A DNA stretch of 23,863 nucleotides. It comes from Pseudopedobacter saltans. Its GTDB lineage: Bacteria; Bacteroidota; Bacteroidia; Chitinophagales; Chitinophagaceae. Under the pieces are notes generated by a model that ran no database searches, had not been told where the DNA came from, and saw nothing but the letters and a program-made list of their open reading frames with translations. Both the position numbers and the translations under genes were made by a program. The stretch spans positions 1 through 23,863 of the forward strand of contig QFOI01000015.1 of assembly GCA_003241175.1 (NCBI GenBank). Direction: 5' to 3'. Positions 6,311 to 12,956 of this stretch are shown here, piece after piece. The first letter of the stretch is position 1, and every line of letters begins with the position of its first letter.

Positions 6311-7599
6311 TCTTCCAGTCCTTCCGGTATTGCTAAATTTTCGATAACGTCCTCTCTGTCACAATTCTTTATAAAAAAATAGAACGTTGAGTCAATTATT
6401 TTAATAGAAGTCGTACTGTTATCATAATCAAAAATTGGAGGTGAAATGCCTTTTGTAATTTGACTTGCCACAAGATTTTTAAGGAAGTATCCCATATCTG
6501 AGGGTCTTACATCGTCTGCTCGATGATGAATTGCTTTAATTTTTTCTTGCAGTGGCTTTCTCTTTAATCCTTTAATAATGTCATCTATTGATTCTTCAAA
6601 AAGTACTTTAGTGAAGTAATATGGAATATATAATGGTACCTCTTGTGAGGAACGTGCTTTTTGTTCTATAAAACTTTCTAGGCATCTTATATGACGACTT
6701 GAATAGTCCTCAAGTTTCTTACTAATAGCGGCATCAACATTATCCTTGATAATTTCAACAAGGTTAGCACTGGTTTCATTAACTCCTGCCGCATAGCATG
6801 ATTCCTTACAGATTTCTTGAAAAACACCTACACTATCAAAACAACTGTCAATGATGTAATCCACAACATTTGCAAAAGTAGCATTCAACAATGGAAGCCC
6901 TTCTTCAACAATTTTTTTTAGGTCATCTCGCTCCCAAGGTTCTACTGGAACTTCAATTACCCTGTCTAATGAATCACCATTAAACTGAGCTAATCGATTC
7001 TTTTCACGCCAGATTCCTAATACTATAAACAAGATATTGTAATCTTCAAAAATCCTTAAATCTATTGCCAATTGTTTTTGAACATCCTCATTTAAGTAAT
7101 GGAAATTCTCCAGAATAATTCTTTTGTTGAAGTTTACACTTCTTAATAATTCTGAAAGGTCTTGAGCTAAAGCCAAATTAAAATCAATTACTTTGTAAGA
7201 TTTTCCATTTTCTTTTTCAGTTGATGCTGTAGCTTCTGTTTCCGCATCTGCTCCACCAAAAAAAGGAATTCTAACTTTGGCTTTGAGTCCGACTTTTGCT
7301 TCACCTCCAACAGTTGTTGTCACCTCATGAGATTCTAATATTTCAATATCTAATTGTCTTGCAATAGAATTGTAAATGTCTAATGTGGAAGAGACAGGGG
7401 AACAATTAACTTTAACATAATCTTTTTCACTTAAATGTTTATTTGTCAATGATGTTTTTCCTTGTTTTGATGCACCATAAACGATTATATGTTTGTTTTT
7501 CTGAAGTCCTTTGGTAAAAGTTTCATCAACTAAAGGTCTTTCAATATATGTGTCAATTAAGTCGTTTGATACTCCGTAAACTTGGTTTGTTTGTCTCAT
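6307..7599 (-). CDS. Unknown P-loop ATPase (AAA/STAND-like) with a glycine-rich insert
   Basis: A 430-aa predicted cytoplasmic ATPase. The Walker A GASKQGKTS is at 42-50. The candidate Walker B strand is RIILENFHYL at 160-169, which has E164-N rather than the usual D-[DE]. A sensor-1-like strand LFIVLGIWRE is at 190-199, and VIEVPVEPWERDDLKKI (214-230) resembles the start of a lid region. Between Walker A and B lies a low-complexity insert (about 91-131) rich in Gly, Ala, Thr and Glu (VGGEAKVGLKAKV, GGADAETEATAS). The C-terminal half (about 290-430) is helical with an FYFF strand near the end, and no recognised effector domain. Overall it resembles Orc/STAND-type archaeal-bacterial ATPases. 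The gene is bracketed by inverted GTTACCAGCA repeats. A defence or stress role is only a guess from context. Confidence 0.8.
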   Translation of the reverse strand: MRQTNQVYGVSNDLIDTYIERPLVDETFTKGLQKNKHIIVYGASKQGKTSLTNKHLSEKDYVKVNCSPVSSTLDIYNSIARQLDIEILESHEVTTTVGGEAKVGLKAKVRIPFFGGADAETEATASTEKENGKSYKVIDFNLALAQDLSELLRSVNFNKRIILENFHYLNEDVQKQLAIDLRIFEDYNILFIVLGIWREKNRLAQFNGDSLDRVIEVPVEPWERDDLKKIVEEGLPLLNATFANVVDYIIDSCFDSVGVFQEICKESCYAAGVNETSANLVEIIKDNVDAAISKKLEDYSSRHIRCLESFIEQKARSSQEVPLYIPYYFTKVLFEESIDDIIKGLKRKPLQEKIKAIHHRADDVRPSDMGYFLKNLVASQITKGISPPIFDYDNSTTSIKIIDSTFYFFIKNCDREDVIENLAIPEGLEE

Positions 7600-7615
7600 A
7601 TTGATAATTGTATTT

Positions 7616-7631
7616 ATAATTGCTGGTAACG
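7616..7631. repeat. Boundary repeat, inverted copy at the ATPase 5' end
   Basis: ATAATTGCTGGTAACG lies 17 nt upstream of the ATPase ATG and is the inverted partner of 6295-6310. The thioesterase stop codon is only about 20 nt beyond it, so this copy marks a sharp junction between the accessory-looking segment and a conserved gene. Confidence 0.55.
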
Positions 7632-7652
7632 CTTGTATTGATGCAATAGATG

Positions 7653-8054
7653 TTATTTATACAAATCAATCCAATGTTCTTTAAATTTCCCTTTTATATC
7701 CTCCGGCAACGGCACTGATTTTTGTTGTGTAAAATCATAATGGATCAATACCGCTTTTCCTTTGGCACCCAATACACCATTTTGCCAAGCTTCGTTGTAG
7801 ATTTCAAATGAGCTGTTACCGATTTTTGAAATGTAGGTTTTGATTTCCACTTCTTTATCCAAATGTAGTTGAGAGACAAAATCCACTTCAATATGTGCCA
7901 CTATTGTGTTCCATGTTTTGTAGTCCATGGAAGGGTTCATGATTCTTAGCACAGGATTACGTGCATGTTCAAACCAGACAGGTAAAACTGCATTGTTGAT
8001 ATGTCCACAGGCATCAGTATCTCCAAAACGTGGTGTAATTATTTCGCTAAACAT
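7653..8054 (-). CDS. Acyl-CoA thioesterase, 4HBT hotdog family (YbgC/FadM-like)
   Basis: A 133-aa single-hotdog protein, the usual length for the family, predicted to hydrolyse acyl-CoA thioesters in the cytoplasm. The N-terminus carries the signature FGDTDACGHINNAVLPVWFEHAR: D12/D14 in the catalytic position, GHINN at 17-21 on the hotdog helix, and E29. The middle HIEVDFVSQLHLDKEVEIKTYI gives the expected beta strands. The acyl chain preference cannot be read. ATG 8054 is followed directly by conserved sequence. It is transcribed divergently from the M1 peptidase, and its 3' end borders the repeat-flanked ATPase segment. Confidence 0.9.
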   Translation of the reverse strand: MFSEIITPRFGDTDACGHINNAVLPVWFEHARNPVLRIMNPSMDYKTWNTIVAHIEVDFVSQLHLDKEVEIKTYISKIGNSSFEIYNEAWQNGVLGAKGKAVLIHYDFTQQKSVPLPEDIKGKFKEHWIDLYK

Positions 8055-8097
8055 GATATTCGTTTAAAAAATTATTAAGGCTCTAAGTTATCTTTTT

Positions 8098-8105
8098 TAC
8101 CTTTA
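8098..8105 (+). promoter_or_regulatory. Possible -7 element TACCTTTA upstream of the M1 peptidase
   Basis: Seven of eight positions match TAnnTTTG, 26 nt before the ATG at 8132, in the divergent gap with the thioesterase. No clear -33 box. Confidence 0.3.
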
Positions 8106-8131
8106 TTCTCTTAGAAATCCATATTAAAGTT

Positions 8132-10012
8132 ATGTTGAAACAGTTATTCACATTATCCGCGTTGTTTTTGTTTGGACAAAAAATGGTTCAAGCGCAAACG
8201 CTCTACATGCCACGCAATATCAAGGCCGCATTTGAAAAAGGGACTCGATCAATAGATGGCAAACCTGGGCCTAACTATTGGCAGAACAAGGGAGTGTATG
8301 ATATCCAATTGACAGCTTATCCTGACCAAAGAAAAATGGAAGGAACAGAAACTATCCAATATGACAACAATAGTCCAGATTCACTAAAGGGTATTGTATT
8401 GCGGTTTGTCAACAATATACATAAGCCAACGGCAGCAAGAGATGGTGCGGTATCGGAAGATTTTCTGACATCAGGATTAGTCGTTAAATCTATTATGATT
8501 AATGGACAGCCATATAAAATTAATAACGACGCATTCACAACTGTTTACAATCTGAAATTAAAAGCGGCTTTATTGCCAAAGTCAAAGAATACCATTGATA
8601 TCGTATGGAAATATCCATTGTCCAAACTTAGTGGCCGTGAAGGAATGCTGGACAGTACGACTACATATGCAGCTTATAGTTATCCTCGTATTTCCGTGTA
8701 TGACGATTACAATGGTTGGGATCGTATTGAGCACTCGGATAGGGCGGAATTCTACAATGATTTTAATGACTATAAAGTTTCGGTTAAAGCACCCAAAAAC
8801 TATGTAGTTTGGGGAACAGGAGACTTGTTAAATCCGGATGAGGTATTACAGCCCGAAATATCCGAAAAGCTGAAGAAATCCTACAAAGCAGATAGTACAA
8901 TTCATATTGCCACATTGGGAGAATTACAAGCCGGAAAAGTAACGCAGCAAAAGGATTGGAACGAATGGAAATTTGCGGCGACTCATATTACAGATGTTTG
9001 TTTTGCTATTGGTGATCACTATGTTTGGGATGGGGCTAGTGTAGTTGTCGATCCACAGTCTAACAAAAGAGTGAGTATGCAAGCCGCCTATAATGATACC
9101 ACTATTGATTTCCCACATGCCGTTCAATGGGGAGCGTATGCCTTAAAAAGTTTCTCTACCAAATGGCCGGGTGTTGCCTATCCTTATCCAAAGATGACGG
9201 CTGTACAAGGCCAAGCCGATATGGAATATCCGATGATGGTCAATGATGGAACCGTAGGCAAAAATTTCCGTTTTGCACAAATGTTGCAAGACCATGAAAT
9301 GGCGCATACTTATTTTCCTTTTTACATGGGCATCAACGAAACACGTTACGCTTATATGGACGAAGGTTGGGCGACGACTTTTGAGTATCTGATTGGTATT
9401 GATGAATATGGAAAAGAAGATGCGGATAAAGTTTACAAAGGTTTTCGTGTCAATCGCTACATCCACGATCCATCTACGGAAGAGGATCAGCCCATCATTT
9501 CCATGTCTACACAGGTTTCTGGAGCAGGATATGGTAACAATTCCTATGGAAAAGCATCTTTGTCCTATCTTGCATTGAAAGACATGTTAGGCGATGACTT
9601 GTTCAAAAAAGCATTGCACAACTATATGAACAATTGGAATGGAAAACATCCTATTCCTTGGGATTATTTCAACTCCATGAATGCGGGAAGTGGACAAGAC
9701 CTGAACTGGTTTTTTCAAAATTGGGTTTTTACCAACAACTATATTGACCTAAAAATCAATGAGGTGAAAACAACAAAATCTGGTGCCACGATAAGCATTC
9801 AAAATGTTGGTGGTTTTGCGATTCCTTTTGATATAGTTGTAAAATATGCTGATGGTTCGGATGAAAAATTTCATAAAACACCAATAGTCTGGAAAGCAGA
9901 CCAAACCACAACCAATATAACTATTTCTACTAAAAAGAAAATCAGTTCTATCAGTCTGGATGGTGATTTGTTTATGGATGCGACTCCAGCCGACAACACA
10001 AAAATATTATAG
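8132..10012 (+). CDS. Secreted M1-family zinc metallopeptidase (aminopeptidase N-like)
   Basis: A 626-aa exported peptidase, predicted to release N-terminal residues from peptides in the periplasm or outside the cell. A Sec signal peptide spans about 1-22 (MLKQLFTLSALFLFG…VQAQ). The N-terminal beta domain begins YDIQLTAYPDQRKMEGTETI. The exopeptidase motif appears as ADMEYPM, with E365 in the place of the Glu of GxMEN. The zinc site is H388-E389-M-A-H392 with third ligand E411 in DEGWAT, giving HEXXH-X18-E exactly as in M1. A C-terminal beta segment (about 540-626) ends the protein; there is no obvious T9SS tail. ATG 8132 fits the signal peptide. The stop TAG (10010-10012) directly abuts the TTG of the globin gene in the same frame. 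Confidence 0.95.
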   Translation: MLKQLFTLSALFLFGQKMVQAQTLYMPRNIKAAFEKGTRSIDGKPGPNYWQNKGVYDIQLTAYPDQRKMEGTETIQYDNNSPDSLKGIVLRFVNNIHKPTAARDGAVSEDFLTSGLVVKSIMINGQPYKINNDAFTTVYNLKLKAALLPKSKNTIDIVWKYPLSKLSGREGMLDSTTTYAAYSYPRISVYDDYNGWDRIEHSDRAEFYNDFNDYKVSVKAPKNYVVWGTGDLLNPDEVLQPEISEKLKKSYKADSTIHIATLGELQAGKVTQQKDWNEWKFAATHITDVCFAIGDHYVWDGASVVVDPQSNKRVSMQAAYNDTTIDFPHAVQWGAYALKSFSTKWPGVAYPYPKMTAVQGQADMEYPMMVNDGTVGKNFRFAQMLQDHEMAHTYFPFYMGINETRYAYMDEGWATTFEYLIGIDEYGKEDADKVYKGFRVNRYIHDPSTEEDQPIISMSTQVSGAGYGNNSYGKASLSYLALKDMLGDDLFKKALHNYMNNWNGKHPIPWDYFNSMNAGSGQDLNWFFQNWVFTNNYIDLKINEVKTTKSGATISIQNVGGFAIPFDIVVKYADGSDEKFHKTPIVWKADQTTTNITISTKKKISSISLDGDLFMDATPADNTKIL

Positions 10013-10387
10013 TTGAAAAGCGATATTCAAACTAGGGAAGATGTTGAGTTGTTAGTCAATAGCTTTTATGATAAAGTAAAACTGAATGGGACCATTGGTC
10101 CCATTTTCAACAATGTTATTCTTGATTGGGATGAACATCTTCCCAAAATGTATTCTTTCTGGAGTAGTATTTTACTCGAAGAACATTCTTATAGTGGGAA
10201 TCCCATGTCTATACATATTCGCATGTCTAAAACAGTACCATTACAAGAAAAGGAATTTTCAGAATGGTTAAGGCTTTTTGCGCAAACTATAAACGACTTG
10301 TTTGTAGGTGAGAAAGCAGAAGAGGCAAAAACGAGGGCGACTAACATCGCACGATTGATGCAATACAAAATAGAAAGAGGCTACTAA
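10013..10387 (+). CDS. Group III truncated hemoglobin
   Basis: A 124-aa heme protein of the truncated (2/2) globin group III (Campylobacter Ctb type), probably cytoplasmic and involved in O2/NO chemistry. Matches by position to the Ctb family include the B helix LVNSFYDKV with Y19 (B10), GPIFNN at 29-34, the heme-proximal SGNPMSIH with H68 (F8), and EWLRLF with W85 (G8). The start is TTG at 10013: conserved sequence begins at once (TTG AAA AGC…, ending in SDIQTREDVELL), and the first ATG is at residue 46, far too late. The TTG touches the TAG of the M1 peptidase and is in frame with it, so expression probably depends on translational coupling or reinitiation. It converges with the GLPGLI gene, 9 bp apart. 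Confidence 0.92.
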   Translation: MKSDIQTREDVELLVNSFYDKVKLNGTIGPIFNNVILDWDEHLPKMYSFWSSILLEEHSYSGNPMSIHIRMSKTVPLQEKEFSEWLRLFAQTINDLFVGEKAEEAKTRATNIARLMQYKIERGY

Positions 10388-10396
10388 ATTTTGTAT

Positions 10397-11287
10397 TTAT
10401 TTTTCCATTTCTAGTTCAATCGCGTTTTTACTTTCTTTTTTTGCGGGTTTATTGGATTGTTTTGCTCCTCTAACGGCACTACCCACTCCAACCACAACAT
10501 TTTTCTGACTACTCAGAAATGCGCTTGGATTGGTTTCGAAAGCTTCTAACATATTGCCAAATTCCTTTTTTGTGCAGACTACTGCATTGGTGGGTAGTCC
10601 AATAGTCGCTGTTTCATTACTTTGGAATATATTTATTGCTGTATAATATATTTCCCTTGTATTGTCATAAGCTAGGAGGATTATTCCTGGCAAACCTATC
10701 AATGTACGTGGACCAAATGAAGCTGGTATATCGGTTGTAAACCATGCCGTATAATGCCTTCCTAAGATATCCGCCGTTGCTTTCTGACATGTAAATCCGC
10801 ACACTTCTTTCGTAGAATCGGATATATCCCAATTTATTTTTTTAGTGATATATTTTAATAAATATTCGTTCTCGATAAGGGTTTCGTAGCCATAAACATT
10901 ATTCGCATCAGACAGGAATCTGGTTTTGGATAGACGGTAATCATACTTGGGAAATGGTTCCGTGTTTTTGGCACTAGGATCTTCCTTTGATTTTCGATCT
11001 ATGATATTGGAAACCGTTGAGTCCAACCTGCGCAGAGCATTAAGTCTGTAATCCGAAAAGTGTTGACTATAGGATAATGCCATCGTATCGATCTGTACAC
11101 TGTCCAATTTTGTGGAATCTGGCTTAAATATCTGCTGATACACAACTACACCGATCGTTTTTTCGGGAGACTTTATCTGGTATTTTCCTCCTACTTGTTT
11201 TAGATTGGCAATATAGTCCATGTTATATTGAGCATTGCTAGTAAATGAAAAGATAAGCATAGCCAATAGTCCGATTACTTTTCGCAT
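10397..11287 (-). CDS. GLPGLI-family exported protein
   Basis: A 296-aa protein of the GLPGLI family, which is almost confined to Bacteroidota and has no firm function. A signal peptide covers about 1-20 (MRKVIGLLAMLIFSFTSNAQ). The family core is present: EVCGFTCQKAT (C163, C167), HYTAWFTTDIP, then the name motif as IGLPGIILL (GLPGII at 199-204), which leads into YDNTREIYYTAI. The N-terminal part (30-110) carries predicted helix (RRLDSTVSNIIDRKSK). Members are often next to outer-membrane receptor or peptidase genes. Here the upstream gene on the same strand is a surface metallopeptidase-like lipoprotein, 259 bp away with a repeat between, so a shared operon is doubtful. An AT-rich leader with TATCTTTA (11306-11313, minus) may be its -7 element. 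Confidence 0.9.
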   Translation of the reverse strand: MRKVIGLLAMLIFSFTSNAQYNMDYIANLKQVGGKYQIKSPEKTIGVVVYQQIFKPDSTKLDSVQIDTMALSYSQHFSDYRLNALRRLDSTVSNIIDRKSKEDPSAKNTEPFPKYDYRLSKTRFLSDANNVYGYETLIENEYLLKYITKKINWDISDSTKEVCGFTCQKATADILGRHYTAWFTTDIPASFGPRTLIGLPGIILLAYDNTREIYYTAINIFQSNETATIGLPTNAVVCTKKEFGNMLEAFETNPSAFLSSQKNVVVGVGSAVRGAKQSNKPAKKESKNAIELEMEK

Positions 11288-11398
11288 AACAATATTTTAT
11301 AGTTATAAAGATAGTTATAAAACTAATAAATAATTTTTAGTAACCTGTTGTAAGTTTGGCTATTTATTCTTGCCAATATGTCCCTAGTTTTTAAAATC

Positions 11399-11447
11399 CT
11401 CTCCCTAACCCTCCCTCAAAGGGGAGAGAATAAGGGAGGGGTTAATC
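11399..11447. repeat. CCCTCCC/GGGAGGG inverted repeat in the intergenic gap
   Basis: TAACCCTCCCT (11406-11416) pairs with AGGGAGGGGTTA (11433-11444). Nested inside, CTCTCCC (11399-11405 region) can alternatively pair with GGGGAGAG (11421-11428), so two mutually exclusive hairpins are possible. It is strikingly GC-rich against the AT-rich 259-bp gap. It looks like one copy of a dispersed extragenic palindrome and could also attenuate transcription from the upstream lipoprotein gene. The rest of the gap holds no gene that I can support. Confidence 0.5.
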
Positions 11448-11546
11448 AAAATATATAAAAACTTGAACATTATATCTATTGTTAAAAATGGCAATAAATA
11501 AGTATTCCAAATAAACGACGTATTTTCAATGCAGTTTGTTGTAGGA

Positions 11547-12734
11547 TCACAACGTAGGCTTAGACGCATATTGGGCCCAAAGCTGATCAACTGTTTTGCC
11601 TGTTGCAGTTAACCAATAATTGCTAGTGTACACCTTGGTTCTGATCGCTGCGTCAACCTCTTTTACAAATCCAGGTTTTATATGCAACTCGATCCATTTA
11701 AGAAAACGAGCAGTTACGCGATAAGAGTCTGTATAAGATTGATTGGCGGAGAAATTAGGAAGTGACCAGCCTGCTCCTGCGTTATCCAGTGCATATTTAT
11801 CACGCACATAATCCGCAATACCTTCCGAAAGCCAGACTGGCGCAACGCCTCCAGGATACGCTTGTATAATATGCATAATCTCGTGTGTCACAACGTCGAC
11901 ATCGTTTGGATTATTTTTCATGTAATTGCCTCCGAAAGCGATAACACTTCCAAAAGCATATGCAACACCTGTATAAGCCGTGTCAACTATAAAATTGAGT
12001 TTCTTTAATGCGTCAGGGTTGAAGTCCTGCAACAATTTGGGATAGTTGGTGAAAAAGGTATTGATCATTTTGCTTTGGTAGGATAAAGTTTGTTGACCAG
12101 TCTTATTGATATAATATAATGTCAATCCATTCTGTGTGGAACTATCAATGTATGTAACCGGACTGATCTTTTGCTTATCCGTAGGTACTTGGATCAATCG
12201 CCATTCAGATACTTGGAAATTGACGTCATTGTACAATGCTGTTATATTCCAGCGGTAATACTTGTATTTTGTAGTGTTTTTGAAGTCGTATCGCTGCGTA
12301 AGTCTTCTTTTGAAAAAAAGTTCGCCCATCTGTCGATCTAGTTCTATCCAATTTTGACCGTCATTGGAGGCTGTCAATGTCCAGTTTCTCGGATCACGTG
12401 TGTCCCAATCGTTAGCGGTTGTGATGGTGTAAGCGCCTATCAATTTTGCTGAATCAAACTCTATTTGCATGTAAAAATTAGCCGGAGGCGCAGCAACATA
12501 AAACTTGGTAGTAGTATCTCCGTCAATCAATTTGCTAGATCCTTCGGCACTAGTTGCTCCACTCGCATTTTCTGCATTTAAAGTCAACTTTCCTTGACTT
12601 GTAACATCCGCTTCGATAATATTTTCCTCTGAAGGTATTGTCGGCTGCTCTGCATCTGGATCTTTACCACAACTTATGACAGTTAATCCAAGGAAAAGTA
12701 GTAGAATTGCTTGACTAAAATGTTTGGTTTTCAT
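11547..12734 (-). CDS. Lipoprotein with F5/8 type C (discoidin) domain and BSP-family metallopeptidase domain
   Basis: A 395-aa surface or periplasmic lipoprotein. The start is ATG 12734; the in-frame TTG at 12743 is not needed. An SPII signal ends at lipobox VISC with C22. Residues of about 45-185 form a discoidin/F5-8C fold (LIDGDTTTKF, WTLTASNDGQNWIELD, YYRWNI, FQVSEWRLI), usually a carbohydrate-binding module. The C-terminal half matches the plant-like basic secretory protein family: FIVDTAYTGVAYAFG, then the zinc motif H284-E285-I-M-H288, then WLSEGIADYVRDKY with E304 as a likely further ligand, and RFLKWIELHIKPGF. The likely role is a carbohydrate-targeted peptidase; the substrate is unknown. 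The domain order, with binding module first, is usual for Bacteroidota versions. Confidence 0.9.
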   Translation of the reverse strand: MKTKHFSQAILLLFLGLTVISCGKDPDAEQPTIPSEENIIEADVTSQGKLTLNAENASGATSAEGSSKLIDGDTTTKFYVAAPPANFYMQIEFDSAKLIGAYTITTANDWDTRDPRNWTLTASNDGQNWIELDRQMGELFFKRRLTQRYDFKNTTKYKYYRWNITALYNDVNFQVSEWRLIQVPTDKQKISPVTYIDSSTQNGLTLYYINKTGQQTLSYQSKMINTFFTNYPKLLQDFNPDALKKLNFIVDTAYTGVAYAFGSVIAFGGNYMKNNPNDVDVVTHEIMHIIQAYPGGVAPVWLSEGIADYVRDKYALDNAGAGWSLPNFSANQSYTDSYRVTARFLKWIELHIKPGFVKEVDAAIRTKVYTSNYWLTATGKTVDQLWAQYASKPTL

Positions 12735-12956
12735 ACGTTTCAATCTTTAGGTGAATGATTAGTTTTGATAAAAGGAATCTAAAACTAAACAATGTTTTGT
12801 GGACCAATAGAGGCATTAACAGCTTTGGATGTTCACATTTGTATTCTGTTTATAGTTTGTTAACAATTGAATTTTTGAGAAAGAATGCCTGACCAATTTT
12901 CTGCCAAAAAAATTAGCAAACAAATCCATGTAATTCTCCTTAACTTGCAATAAGTT

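Noticed and set aside
5605..7599. Assigning the ATPase/membrane pair to a named anti-phage system
   Set aside because: No recognised effector, nuclease, TIR or Abi domain is visible; naming a system would be invention.
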